A stretch of 64,000 bases of DNA from JAZNSB01 sp045590955 (GCA_045590955.1 JAZNSB010000003.1:1-64000); one strand, 5' to 3'; counted from the stretch's first letter, positions 41,325 through 50,598 are shown. A program made the numbers and translations. Notes: generated by a model not told the origin, from the sequence alone.

Positions 41325-42434
41325 ATGAATCCGAAATCTATATTGGGTAAATATGTAATAAAGCAAATGATGGTGTATTTTTTGTCTGTGCTTTTAATGG
41401 TGGCGGGCATAATTGCTTTGTTTGATATTGTGGAAATGCTGAGAAAGTTTTCCAGCAATCCGTCTGTAACTATGTTGATGATTATACAGCTAACAATTAC
41501 AAAAATACCATATACAATGGAAAAAATATTTCCGTTTGTGGTTATGGTGTCTGCAATGGCTACTTTTTGGAAGTTTAGCAAAACAAACGAGTTTGTGGTG
41601 ATTAAAGCTTCCGGAGTGTCTGTTTGGAAGTTTTTGTGTCCTGCTCTGTTTTTGGCTTTTTTAATCGGGATTGTAAATGTTACAACAATCAACCCCATAT
41701 CTGCAAAAATGACTGAGTTTTATGAGACAATCAGATACAGAATAAAAACAAAGAATCCAACAGCAATTTTGTTTTCAACAAAAGGTTTATGGCTCAGAGA
41801 AGCAATGGACGAAGAAACTTTTGTGGTGCTGTCTGCAAAATCTGTGCGACAAGAACCAGAGGGTTTACTTTTAAGAGAAGTAACACTGCTTGAATTGGAT
41901 AGACATTCATTGTTATTGAAAAGAATAGAAGCTTTTGCGGCAATGCTAAAAAATGATGTTTTTGAGCTAAAAGATGTATCTGTTTTTATTCCGGGAGAGC
42001 CAACATCATCTTTGCCTCAGCTAACATATAAAACATCTATTACAACAGATAGAATTAAAGAAAACTTTATAGAGCCTGATGCAATTTCTTTTTGGAATTT
42101 GCCGGAAACAATAGCTTTTTATGAAAATTCAGGCTTTTCTGCTTTAAAACACAAAATGCGTTTTATGAATCTGTTGGCATCTCCTTTTTTGCTTATGGCC
42201 ATGGTTTTTGTGGCGGCAATTTTTGCGTTGCGACCAAATAACCGAAGAGGAGGAATGCTGTTTTTAATTGTGGGCGGTATAATGAGCGGATTTATTATCT
42301 TCTTTTTGTCGCAAGTTATATATGCTTTTGGCTTAAATAAAGAACTTCCGATTTTCTTTGCGGTTTGGATCCCTATAATCATTGTTTATTTAATTTGCAT
42401 TACGGTGATGTTGCAGTTAGAGGAAGAAAAATGA
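41325..42434 (+). CDS. lptG: LPS export ABC transporter permease LptG
   Basis: This 369-residue YjgP/YjgQ-family permease is the likely partner of LptF (15.6 kb). Three N-terminal membrane segments, a periplasmic jellyroll and three C-terminal segments are visible. KTNEFVVIKASGVSVWKF is the coupling-helix region, and FWNLPETIAFYENSGFSALKHKMRFMNLLASPFLL is characteristic of LptG. GAGGA precedes the ATG. It is separated from lptF-lptD by about 25 kb and is coupled instead to a PAP2 phosphatase by ATGA. Confidence 0.9.
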   Translation: MNPKSILGKYVIKQMMVYFLSVLLMVAGIIALFDIVEMLRKFSSNPSVTMLMIIQLTITKIPYTMEKIFPFVVMVSAMATFWKFSKTNEFVVIKASGVSVWKFLCPALFLAFLIGIVNVTTINPISAKMTEFYETIRYRIKTKNPTAILFSTKGLWLREAMDEETFVVLSAKSVRQEPEGLLLREVTLLELDRHSLLLKRIEAFAAMLKNDVFELKDVSVFIPGEPTSSLPQLTYKTSITTDRIKENFIEPDAISFWNLPETIAFYENSGFSALKHKMRFMNLLASPFLLMAMVFVAAIFALRPNNRRGGMLFLIVGGIMSGFIIFFLSQVIYAFGLNKELPIFFAVWIPIIIVYLICITVMLQLEEEK

Positions 42435-43105
42435 GAAAAAACACTTTGTGGATGTTGTTTTTGGGATCGCTATTTTCTGTTTATTTGTTGGGATTTTTTG
42501 ACATTGTTTTTAGTCAGATGTTTTTTAAAGACGGCAAGTTTCTTTTACAAAACAATGATGTTGTTTTAGTCGTTGAATGGCTGTTGCCGTGGCTCTTGGT
42601 TTTGATTGCTCTAATATGTTTTGCTTTATGGGTGTATGGAAAAATATGTGGCAAACCAAAAATTTCTACAGAAAAAATGGCTTTTGTGTGTCTGTCAATG
42701 GTGCTGGCTCCGGGACTGATTGTAAATTTGATTTTCAAAACATTTTGGGGAAGAGCAAGACCGGTTGATTTGCAAATTTTTGGTGGAGATAAAGAATTTT
42801 CTATGCCTTTTGAAATTGCAGACCAGTGTAATTTGGATTGTTCTTTTATGTCCGGACATACTTCTGTGGCATTTTGGATGTTGGTGTTGGTTTTGGCATC
42901 TAATGTGAAAAAGAAACAAAATTTGTTTGTTGTTGTTTTTTTTATTGCTGCATTGGTTGCTTTAATGCGTGTGGCTCAAGGAAAACACTTTTTATCTGAT
43001 GTTGTTGCAGCGGCAACAATAACTTTGATGGTTGTATATTGGTGTTATCAAAAATTGCTGATTAAGGAGCAGTCAAAAGAAGATCAAGATTTTCGCCAAA
43101 AGTAG
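42431..43105 (+). CDS. PAP2-family membrane phosphatase
   Basis: This 224-residue protein has five to six membrane segments and the three PAP2 motifs: KTFWGRARP, MSGHTS (PSGH in most members, so Met replaces Pro) and the R-x5-H-x3-D motif in MRVAQGKHFLSD. Such enzymes remove phosphate from lipid A, undecaprenyl pyrophosphate or phosphatidylglycerol phosphate. Coupling to lptG by ATGA favours a lipid A or LPS substrate, which is inference. ATG 42431 has AGGAAG upstream. The 3' end overlaps the convergent Sel1 gene by 44 bases. Confidence 0.88.
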   Translation: MRKNTLWMLFLGSLFSVYLLGFFDIVFSQMFFKDGKFLLQNNDVVLVVEWLLPWLLVLIALICFALWVYGKICGKPKISTEKMAFVCLSMVLAPGLIVNLIFKTFWGRARPVDLQIFGGDKEFSMPFEIADQCNLDCSFMSGHTSVAFWMLVLVLASNVKKKQNLFVVVFFIAALVALMRVAQGKHFLSDVVAAATITLMVVYWCYQKLLIKEQSKEDQDFRQK

Positions 43106-44150
43106 AAACGGCATGTTTGGTTACATCTGTTGGTGCAGCAACAAATCTTGCAGCGTTTTCCTGTGCAATTAGAATATCTTCTTTTTTTAAGAACTGAGTG
43201 GTTTCTTCTCTTTTTTCTCCGGCATCCGGTCTGCCGTTAACGGATGCTATATTATACCAAGCATGCGCGTTTATAAAGTTTTTTTCAAAGGCAACGCCTG
43301 AAGCAAGTGCGTCGGCCAGCAAAACCATGGCGTTAACATTGCCTTGTTTGGCGGCGGCAAGCAAGTTATTTTGCGCAGAAACATAGTTTTGAGTTGTACC
43401 AATTCCATCAAAATACATTTTTGCAACCTGTATTTGTGCCAGATCATAACCTGCTTTGGCAGAAGATTGTATTAAAGAAAATGCTAAGTTGTCATTTTTT
43501 GGTAATCCAATTCCGTTAAGATATGCCACACCCAGCATATATTGAGAAATGGGATTGCCAAAGTCTGCTGATTTTCTTATGTAGGATAAAGCCTTATCAA
43601 CATCTTTTGGTAAGTATTGCTCTGTTAGATACAAAAAAGCAAGGTTTAGTGTTGCTGAATCGTCCCCTCTGTCTGAGGCTGCCTGAAACAATTCTATGGA
43701 CAAAGGAATGTCTTTTATGCCCGCAGAACCGTTAAACAGCAACGAGCCAAGATTGTTTAAAGCAACGGCATTTCCTTGCATAGCGGCAAGAGAATAAAAC
43801 TTAAGAGCCTGTTTTTGGTCGCTTGGAAAATTGTTAGCGCCATATAAGTAACTGTATGCTAAAAATAACTGGGCATCAACATCACCCTCTTGAGCAAGAC
43901 GAAGCTTTTTTTGTTCCGGAGTTTCTTTTTTGACGCTTTCTGCTTGTTTGTGGTTTTGCGCATCTTCAAAAGAAACCAACTTTTTTATTTTATCAAAAAA
44001 AGAAAGGTCGTTTTTGCCATCAGTTTCCGGTGATTGTTTAGTTGTGTTGTCAAAAAGCAAGTTATTGGCATCGTTGTTTGCGGAAACGCTGAAAGAAACT
44101 AAACTTAAACAAAAAACAGAACAACATGATAAGTAAAAAATTTTTTTCAT
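43062..44150 (-). CDS. Secreted Sel1-repeat protein
   Basis: This 362-residue protein has a signal peptide (about residues 1-24, SVSA-N) and then, after a charged linker, some six to seven Sel1-like repeats (about residues 85-310) with the A-x-G-x-A-x-A-x2-L-G pattern, for example GNAVALNNLGSLLFNG and GNPISQYMLGVAYLNGIG. Such repeats form alpha-solenoids that bind partners in the periplasm or envelope. The ATG at 44150 gives the signal peptide; a longer frame starts at 44195 without one. It follows the 421-aa gene by seven bases and is probably cotranscribed. Confidence 0.85.
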   Translation of the reverse strand: MKKIFYLSCCSVFCLSLVSFSVSANNDANNLLFDNTTKQSPETDGKNDLSFFDKIKKLVSFEDAQNHKQAESVKKETPEQKKLRLAQEGDVDAQLFLAYSYLYGANNFPSDQKQALKFYSLAAMQGNAVALNNLGSLLFNGSAGIKDIPLSIELFQAASDRGDDSATLNLAFLYLTEQYLPKDVDKALSYIRKSADFGNPISQYMLGVAYLNGIGLPKNDNLAFSLIQSSAKAGYDLAQIQVAKMYFDGIGTTQNYVSAQNNLLAAAKQGNVNAMVLLADALASGVAFEKNFINAHAWYNIASVNGRPDAGEKREETTQFLKKEDILIAQENAARFVAAPTDVTKHAVSTFGENLDLLLTAP

Positions 44151-44157
44151 GGCAAAA

Positions 44158-45423
44158 CTACCTTGTGTTTTGAATGTGTTGAGTAATGATGTCATTATTT
44201 ATATCACGCATATATTTTTGTGCCAAGATTTTTTTATAACGGTTGAATATTTCTGTTTGTTCTTCTGTGGCACGAGGAAACGGGTGTTGCAAATTGATTT
44301 TAGTATTTGGATATACCAAAAAGTTTTTTTGCAAAAAGTCGCAACATTCCGGATATGTGCCATCCGGGTCTTGCTGTATTCCTAAAATTTTAAATTGACG
44401 CTCCATGCGCATAACTTTTTCTATTACATCTTTAGAGTTGTAATTGTTTATGGCGTTGAGGTTGATAACAGCAATTTGGTGGTTAAGTTTTTTTATGAGT
44501 AGTTGTTTTCTTTGAATTTCAACCTCGTCTTTGCAAAAAGAAATTTCATCTTTTAATTTGCGGATTTCTCTGTAAATGGGATGAGTTTGTTTATCTCCTT
44601 TTTCAAGAGACGTTATTTTAATTTGTACTTCAACAGTAAAATGTCCGCCAGGTTTGTTGGTGTTGGGAATAGAAAGATACAACACAAGGTTTCTAAAATC
44701 TTTGTTGCTAAATCTTTCTGTATTGTCTAAACAGTTATTGCAAAACTTATCTTTTTTGAGGCTCTGCATTGAAGCGTTTGGGAGGTTGTTAAAGATCTGT
44801 TCCCAAAACAAAACATCTTCATATCTCTTAACGCTTAAAGAAAAGCGCAAAACATCCCTTAATCTCTCGTGGGGTTTTTCAGGGCGATTTTCGCTTGGGG
44901 TATAGGCCGAGCCAAAAGCATCTTTTTGATAAGCAAGATCATACAATCCGCCACATTTAACTTTTTCTATGGCTCTGTTGATGTTTTTTATTCCGGGCAA
45001 AGTTATGTATAACGGATTGTTTTTGCTGTCTGTTTGGGTTATTACAATGCGAGTGTTCGGCGTAATATATTTTATGTCATCTGTTTTTTCAATGATAGTT
45101 TCTTCTGTTATTGGGTCAATCACAGAAAAGGTGAAGTTGCTGAATTTTTCATATCCGCCAAAAGAGTTTACAACCAAACGGAACAACTGTCTGTAAGCTT
45201 CCATTTGGTCTTCGTAATAAAACTCAAGATGTTCTTTAGTTTCTTTGCCTATTTTTCCGTCAAGATAAGCTTGCTCAATCAGCTCTAAACATTCTCGGTT
45301 GTTTTGTTCTTGCTGAGAGTTAATTGCAGCCCTGCTTTGCAGGTAGTCTTCTTTAGAAAAAGGGGAAGAAACAAAGGAAGAAAAACTGTCTTGAGCCAAA
45401 TATGTATCTTGTATTTCTTGCAT
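44158..45423 (-). CDS. Uncharacterised protein, possible RelA/SpoT-like nucleotidyltransferase fold
   Basis: I cannot name a family for this 421-residue protein with certainty. Residues 143-290 follow the pattern of RelA/SpoT-like synthetase domains: IKNINRAIEKVK (143-156), LRDVLRFSL (188-196) like the D-x-x-x-x-R strand, KDFRNLVLYL (241-250) where GYRSLH or YRDIL is seen, HFTVEVQIKI (261-270) like VEIQIRT, and THPIYREIR (280-288) like the family His motif. It lacks HD, TGS and ACT domains. The first 140 residues and the last 130 are helical and unrecognised. GAGGA precedes the ATG; the secreted Sel1 gene follows by seven bases. A toxin or small alarmone synthetase are both possible. Confidence 0.5.
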   Translation of the reverse strand: MQEIQDTYLAQDSFSSFVSSPFSKEDYLQSRAAINSQQEQNNRECLELIEQAYLDGKIGKETKEHLEFYYEDQMEAYRQLFRLVVNSFGGYEKFSNFTFSVIDPITEETIIEKTDDIKYITPNTRIVITQTDSKNNPLYITLPGIKNINRAIEKVKCGGLYDLAYQKDAFGSAYTPSENRPEKPHERLRDVLRFSLSVKRYEDVLFWEQIFNNLPNASMQSLKKDKFCNNCLDNTERFSNKDFRNLVLYLSIPNTNKPGGHFTVEVQIKITSLEKGDKQTHPIYREIRKLKDEISFCKDEVEIQRKQLLIKKLNHQIAVINLNAINNYNSKDVIEKVMRMERQFKILGIQQDPDGTYPECCDFLQKNFLVYPNTKINLQHPFPRATEEQTEIFNRYKKILAQKYMRDINNDIITQHIQNTR

Positions 45424-45542
45424 TTGTATTCCTCAAGGAAGAAGAACTATGACACAAAAAAATTTATAAACAAGAACTTTTTGCTTTATTTTTAAAATTT
45501 ATGTGATATACAGTAGGTATAACTTTCATAAATTTGTAGAAA

Positions 45543-45566
45543 GTGGGGCAAATGCCCCGCTTTTTT
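45543..45566 (+). terminator. Terminator-like hairpin (possible attenuator) in the rimP leader
   Basis: A seven-bp G-C-rich stem (45543-45549 with 45554-45560, one G-T pair) with an AAAT loop is followed by six Ts. It lies four bases before the rimP ribosome site, and the upstream gene is divergent, so only a transcript heading into rimP can meet it. Possible -10 boxes are TATAAC (45518-45523) or GATATA (45505-45510). It therefore looks like an attenuator of rimP-nusA-infB, not a gene-end terminator. Confidence 0.7.
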
Positions 45567-45578
45567 GTTAGGAAAAAT

Positions 45579-46043
45579 ATGCAAAAACACGAATTAAATG
45601 ATATGCTGGAACCTGTTGTGGAGGGCTTGGGATATGAGCTGGTAAGGGTGATTACTCTTGGCCAGGTAAATCCGACGTTGCAGGTTATGATAGATAGAAT
45701 CGACGGCAAAATTGTGGATGTGGAAGATTGTGCAAAAGTTAGCAGAAAAATTTCTGAACTTTTGGATGAAAAAGACCCGATTGTCGGTGAATATACTTTG
45801 GAGGTTTCTTCTCCGGGAGTGGACAGACCTTTAACAAAGTTTTCTCACTTTGAAAAATTTGTGGGACACAATGTAAAGGTGGAATTGTCTGAAGAAGTTA
45901 ATGCCAGAAAAAGAATTAAGGGATTGCTCGTAAAAACAGACGAGAAAAAAACGGTTTTTGTTCAGGCGGGAGAAACGGTTTTTGAAATTCCGTTTGAAAA
46001 GATCAATAAAGCTAAAATAATTTTAACTCAAGAGGATGAATAA
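45579..46043 (+). CDS. rimP: Ribosome maturation factor RimP
   Basis: This 154-residue protein helps assemble the 30S subunit. It begins MQKHELNDMLEPVVEGLGYELVRV and holds LQVMIDR, DVEDCAKVSRKISELLDEKDPI and YTLEVSSPGVDRPL, all typical. ATG 45579 has AGGA eight bases upstream; a longer frame would start inside the leader hairpin. The stop overlaps the nusA start (TAATG). First gene of rimP-nusA-ylxR-infB-rbfA-truB. Confidence 0.95.
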   Translation: MQKHELNDMLEPVVEGLGYELVRVITLGQVNPTLQVMIDRIDGKIVDVEDCAKVSRKISELLDEKDPIVGEYTLEVSSPGVDRPLTKFSHFEKFVGHNVKVELSEEVNARKRIKGLLVKTDEKKTVFVQAGETVFEIPFEKINKAKIILTQEDE

Positions 46044-47551
46044 TGCAGAACATTGAAAATATGCCAAGACCAGAGGTCTTGTTAGTGGCAGACACAGTTG
46101 CTCGTGAAAAAAACATTGATAGAGAAGAAGTTTTTGTGGCAATGGAAATTGCAATACAAAAAGCAGGTCGTTCAAAATATGGCTTTGAGCACGATGTTAG
46201 AGCTTCTATTGACAGAAAAACAGGCGCAATTTCTTTGTCAAGATATCGTGAAGTTGTGGCGGAAATTGATCCGGATGCAGAGTTTTCTCAAATTACATTA
46301 AAGCAAGCAAAGGCAATTGATGCTTCTTATAAGCTTGGAGATTTTGTGGTAGATGCTTTGCCTTCAATAGACTTTGGACGTATTGCCGCTCAAACCGCAA
46401 AACAAGTAATTGTGCAAAAAGTAAGAGATGCAGAGCGCAATAAACAATATGAAGAATATAAAGAAAAAATCGGAACAATTGTAAACGGAACGGTTAAAAG
46501 GCTTGAGTTTGGAAATGTTGTGTTAGATATTGGCAAAACAGAAGCAATTTTGACCAGAAACGAAATTATTCCAAGAGAAAAATTTAAACCCGGTGACAGA
46601 ATTAGAGCATATGTTTTGGATGTAAGAAAAGAAAACAGAGGACCGCAAGTGTTCTTGTCAAGAACATGTCCTGAATTCATGGCAAAGTTGTTTACTTCCG
46701 AAGTGCCTGAAATTTACGATGGAATCGTGGAAATTATGGGCGTGGCAAGAGATCCCGGTTCAAAGGCAAAAATTGCCGTAAGAACAGATGACGTTACAGT
46801 AGATGCCGTTGGTGCTTGTGTGGGATTGCGCGGAATTAGAGTGCAAGAAGTTGTAAAAGAACTTCAGGGAGAAAAGATTGATATTGTTTCTTATTCTGAA
46901 GATAAGGCAAAATATGTTGTTGCAGCGCTGGCTCCTGCAGAAGTTGTTAAGGTGGTGCTTGATGAAGATAACAACAAGATTGAAGTTGTTGTGCCGCAAG
47001 AACAATTTTCTATTGCAATCGGAAGGCGTGGCCAAAATGTTAAATTGGCTTCTCAATTGTTGGGTTGTGACATTGATGTGTTGACGGAAGAACAAGAGCA
47101 AGAGAGAAGAGCCAATGAAAACAAAGTCAAACTTCAACGTTTTATGGAAGCTTTGGATGTTGATGAAATGATTGCACATCTTTTGATTGCTGAAGGATTT
47201 TCTAAGGTTGATGAAATTGCAATGATAGAGTTGTCTGAATTGGCCGAAATTGAAGGTTTTGATGCTGATGTGGCTGCAGAATTGCAATCCAGAGCAAAAG
47301 CTTTTGTTGAAAAAAGAAATGAAGAGTTTGCTCAAAAGAGTAAGTCTTTGGGAATAGATGAAAGCATTAAAACAATTGCCGGATTAGATCAGGATATGAT
47401 TTTGGCTTTGGCAAATAACAATGTTAAAAACATTGAAGATTTGGCAGATTTGGCTTCTGATGAACTCAGAGAAATTCTGGGTGTTGATGTTATAACAGAG
47501 GCAGAGGCAAACAGAATCATTATGGATGCAAGAGCGCACTGGTTTGAATAA
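46043..47551 (+). CDS. nusA: Transcription termination/antitermination factor NusA
   Basis: This 502-residue protein binds RNA polymerase and nascent RNA and governs pausing, termination and antitermination. Order: N-terminal polymerase-binding domain (1-125), S1 domain (GTIVNGTVKRLEFGNVVLDIG), KH1 (GLRGIRVQEVVKELQGEKID), KH2 (FSIAIGRRGQNVKLAS) and two C-terminal acidic helix-hairpin repeats (about 365-490). The double repeat is found in Proteobacteria. It overlaps rimP by one base. In E. coli NusA controls its own operon, which fits the leader hairpin before rimP. Confidence 0.96.
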   Translation: MQNIENMPRPEVLLVADTVAREKNIDREEVFVAMEIAIQKAGRSKYGFEHDVRASIDRKTGAISLSRYREVVAEIDPDAEFSQITLKQAKAIDASYKLGDFVVDALPSIDFGRIAAQTAKQVIVQKVRDAERNKQYEEYKEKIGTIVNGTVKRLEFGNVVLDIGKTEAILTRNEIIPREKFKPGDRIRAYVLDVRKENRGPQVFLSRTCPEFMAKLFTSEVPEIYDGIVEIMGVARDPGSKAKIAVRTDDVTVDAVGACVGLRGIRVQEVVKELQGEKIDIVSYSEDKAKYVVAALAPAEVVKVVLDEDNNKIEVVVPQEQFSIAIGRRGQNVKLASQLLGCDIDVLTEEQEQERRANENKVKLQRFMEALDVDEMIAHLLIAEGFSKVDEIAMIELSELAEIEGFDADVAAELQSRAKAFVEKRNEEFAQKSKSLGIDESIKTIAGLDQDMILALANNNVKNIEDLADLASDELREILGVDVITEAEANRIIMDARAHWFE

Positions 47552-47561
47552 GGACAAAAGT

Positions 47562-48125
47562 ATGGCAGTAAGCGGTTCGTCAAATACAAGAAAGTGCATT
47601 GTTGAAGGCAGCACAAAAGAGAAAAAATCTCTTTTGCGCTTTGCCGCAACAAAAGAAAACAATGTGGTGCCGGATTTTGATAAAAAGCAAAAAGGAAAAG
47701 GGTTTTGGGTTTCTAATTCAAAAGCTATTCTAAAAAAGGCAATAGAAAAAAACATTTTTGCAAAAGTTGCCAGAAAAAAAATTGTGGCAGATCAAAATTT
47801 GTTGGAACAAACACAAAGCATGTTGTCTGATAAGGCTTTGCAAGCGTTTTCTTTTTTAACACCAAACGATTTTGAGGTGGTGGAAAAAGCAGACTGTGTT
47901 TTTGAATCTGATGTGTTGTGTTTTGTGGTACCGAAAGAAACAACGTTAAAAATTTCTGAAAATACAAACAAAGATGTTTTTGACTGTTTTTCTGCACAAG
48001 AACTGCAAAAAATTGTTGGAAAAAATGTTCTTTTTCTGGCTTTGAAGAATACAAATACAGCAAAAACAGTGTACAATATGTTGAAAAAGTTTAATACTTT
48101 TTCTGCTCTACAAGATGAAAAATAA
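47562..48125 (+). CDS. YlxR-family RNA-binding protein with C-terminal L7Ae-like domain
   Basis: This 187-residue protein lies between nusA and infB where alphaproteobacteria have a YlxR (DUF448) protein. N-terminal signs are RKCIVEGSTKEKKSLLRFA and the GKGFWVSNSKAILKKAI stretch; the classic GRGAY motif is altered to GKGFW. The C-terminal half (about 90-185) fits an L7Ae/L30e-like fold. It is presumed to bind RNA, role unknown. ATG 47562 has AAGGA upstream; the frame could begin earlier within nusA but lacks homology there. Confidence 0.85.
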   Translation: MAVSGSSNTRKCIVEGSTKEKKSLLRFAATKENNVVPDFDKKQKGKGFWVSNSKAILKKAIEKNIFAKVARKKIVADQNLLEQTQSMLSDKALQAFSFLTPNDFEVVEKADCVFESDVLCFVVPKETTLKISENTNKDVFDCFSAQELQKIVGKNVLFLALKNTNTAKTVYNMLKKFNTFSALQDEK

Positions 48126-48140
48126 AAAAGGAAATAACCT

Positions 48141-50588
48141 ATGACAGAAGAAAGTACAAAAACCAAACTAACATTGTCCGGAAAAACAACCCTTACATTG
48201 AAATCATTGGGTGATAAAAAAGGATATGAGAGAGACGGAAGAAAGGTTGTGCAGGTTGAAGTGCGCAAAAAGAGAGTAATTCTTGCACCGCAAGAAAAGA
48301 GTACTTCTGTGGAAATTGATGAAGCAACAGCTGCAAAGTTAAAGTTGATTGAGCAAGCAAAAGAATTTGAAAACCACCGCCAAGAAGAGTTTCAAAAACA
48401 AGAGGCTCAAAGACAAAAGCTAAAACAAGAGCAGGATGAAGCTCGCAGAAAGGCCGAAGAAGAAAGGATTGCTTTGGAAGCAAAAAAGAAAAAAGAAGCA
48501 GAAGAGGCGGCAGAAAAACAAAAGGCTTTAGAACAGCAAAAGGCTCAAGAACAAGATTATCAGAAAAATAAGAAAAATAAGTTTGATGAAGATGAAGAAG
48601 ACGATAGTTTTTCTAAGAAAAATAAAAAATTTAGTGAAAAAGAAGAGGCTTATGACGACAGAAGAAAGGTTACAAAACGTTCTTTTGAAACGGTAAGAAG
48701 AAATAATAACTTTAATATAAACACCATTTCATCCGGCGATGACGATGATGATTATGGCGGTGTATATAGAAGAAGGTTTAAGAAAAAACAACCCAAGCCT
48801 GCGCAACAAACAGTTGCACCGCAAGAAAAAATTTATAAGGAAGTGGTTGTGCCGGAAGTTATTACTGTTCAGGAATTGGCTAACCGTATGGCAGAAAAAT
48901 CTGCAGACGTTATTAAAAAACTTATGAGTCTTGGCGTAATGGCAACAATTAACCAGCCGATAGATGCCGATACAGCACAAATTGTGGCAGAGGAATTGGG
49001 ACATAAGGTAAAACGTGTGGCTGCTTCTGACGTTGAGCTTGGTCTTACCGGTCCGGAAGATAAGCCGGAACAGTTGAAACCACGTCCTCCTGTTGTAACC
49101 GTAATGGGACACGTTGATCATGGTAAAACTTCTTTACTGGATGCTTTAAGAGAAACAAATGTTGTGGCAAAAGAAGCCGGTGGAATTACGCAACATATCG
49201 GCGCTTATCAAATTGAAGTTGAAAGCGGTAAGAAAATTACCTTTATTGATACTCCCGGTCACGAAGCTTTTTCTGAAATGAGGGCTAGGGGAGCAAAGGT
49301 TACCGATATTGTGGTTTTGGTTGTTGCTGCCAATGATGGAATTATGCCACAAACAGTAGAAGCAATAAGACATGCTCAGGCGGCTCAGGTGCCAATTGTT
49401 GTGGCAATTAATAAAATAGATTTGCCGGGCGCAGATCCAATGCGTGTTAAAACAGAGTTGTTGCAACACGGAATCGCCGTTGAAGAAATGGGTGGTGAAT
49501 GCTTGTGTGCAGAAGTTTCTGCAAAAAAACGCATTAACATTAATGCATTGGTTGAGGCAATTTTATTGCAAGCAGAAATTTTGGATTTGAAGGCAAATCC
49601 TGACAGAGTGGCTGAAGGAACGGTAATTGAAGCCAAAATGGAAAAAGGAAGAGGCTCTGTGGCAACCTTGTTGGTGCAAAGAGGAACCTTGAAAATAGGT
49701 GATATTATTGTTGCTGGAAAAGAATGGGGCCATGTGAGAGCTATGCTTGATGAACACTCCAGAAAAGTGTTTGAAGCAACCCCCGCAACACCAGTGGAAG
49801 TGCTTGGTTTGCAAGGAACCCCTGGTGCCGGAGATGACTTGATTGTGGTTGCAGATGAAAATACAGCCAGACAGGTTACAAACTATAGAATTCAAAAAGA
49901 AAGAGAAGCAAAGATTGTTAAATCAGCAAAATCTGCGATGGAGCAAATGCTTGATAAAATTAAATTGGGAGAAGTTAAAAATCTTCCGGTTATTATCAAA
50001 GCTGACGTTCAAGGCTCTATTGAGGCAATTGAAGGAACAATAGGCAAGCTTTCTAACGAAGAAGTAAGTGTTCAAGTTCTTCATTCGGCCGTTGGCCCTA
50101 TATCAGAATCTGATATTTCTTTGGCAAAAGCTTCAAATGCATTTATCATTGGATTTAATGTGAGAGCAAATCCGCTTGCCAGAGATATGGCAAAACGTGA
50201 CGGAGTAGATATCAGATATTATTCTATTATTTATGACGTGGCAGATGACGTTAAAAAAGGATTGGAAGGATTGCTTTCTCCAACTCTTAAAGAAAAACTT
50301 TTGGGTTATGCGGAAATTAGAACCGTGTTTAATATAACCGGAGTGGGTAAGGTTGCCGGATGTATGATTACTGAAGGTTTGGTAAAACGCGGAGCAAAAA
50401 TCAGATTGTTGCGTGATAACGTGGTTATTCATGATGGCGAGATTGGTCAACTCAAGAGGTTTAAAGAAGACGTTAGAGAAGTTAAAGACGGATATGAGTG
50501 CGGAATTAGCTTTGCAAATTATAACGATATTCAGGTAAATGACTTTATTGAGTGTTACGAGATTGAGACAATTGCTGCAACCTTATAG
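48141..50588 (+). CDS. infB: Translation initiation factor IF-2
   Basis: This 815-residue GTPase places initiator fMet-tRNA on the 30S subunit and promotes subunit joining. A charged, coiled N-terminal region (about 70-220, rich in Glu, Lys, Gln) precedes the IF2-N helical domain (VPEVITVQELANRMAEKSADVIKKL), the G domain with GHVDHGKTS (near residue 320), DTPGH and NKID, and the two beta-barrels plus C-terminal fMet-binding domain. GGAAA lies upstream; 15 bases separate it from ylxR. Length is normal. Confidence 0.97.
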   Translation: MTEESTKTKLTLSGKTTLTLKSLGDKKGYERDGRKVVQVEVRKKRVILAPQEKSTSVEIDEATAAKLKLIEQAKEFENHRQEEFQKQEAQRQKLKQEQDEARRKAEEERIALEAKKKKEAEEAAEKQKALEQQKAQEQDYQKNKKNKFDEDEEDDSFSKKNKKFSEKEEAYDDRRKVTKRSFETVRRNNNFNINTISSGDDDDDYGGVYRRRFKKKQPKPAQQTVAPQEKIYKEVVVPEVITVQELANRMAEKSADVIKKLMSLGVMATINQPIDADTAQIVAEELGHKVKRVAASDVELGLTGPEDKPEQLKPRPPVVTVMGHVDHGKTSLLDALRETNVVAKEAGGITQHIGAYQIEVESGKKITFIDTPGHEAFSEMRARGAKVTDIVVLVVAANDGIMPQTVEAIRHAQAAQVPIVVAINKIDLPGADPMRVKTELLQHGIAVEEMGGECLCAEVSAKKRININALVEAILLQAEILDLKANPDRVAEGTVIEAKMEKGRGSVATLLVQRGTLKIGDIIVAGKEWGHVRAMLDEHSRKVFEATPATPVEVLGLQGTPGAGDDLIVVADENTARQVTNYRIQKEREAKIVKSAKSAMEQMLDKIKLGEVKNLPVIIKADVQGSIEAIEGTIGKLSNEEVSVQVLHSAVGPISESDISLAKASNAFIIGFNVRANPLARDMAKRDGVDIRYYSIIYDVADDVKKGLEGLLSPTLKEKLLGYAEIRTVFNITGVGKVAGCMITEGLVKRGAKIRLLRDNVVIHDGEIGQLKRFKEDVREVKDGYECGISFANYNDIQVNDFIECYEIETIAATL

Positions 50589-50598
50589 GGGAAACAAG

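Noticed and set aside
46760..47335. 191-codon open frame on the minus strand inside nusA
   Set aside because: It lies wholly opposite a strongly conserved gene, reads as low-complexity Asn/Phe/His-rich sequence, and has no homology-like motif; it mirrors the codon pattern of nusA.
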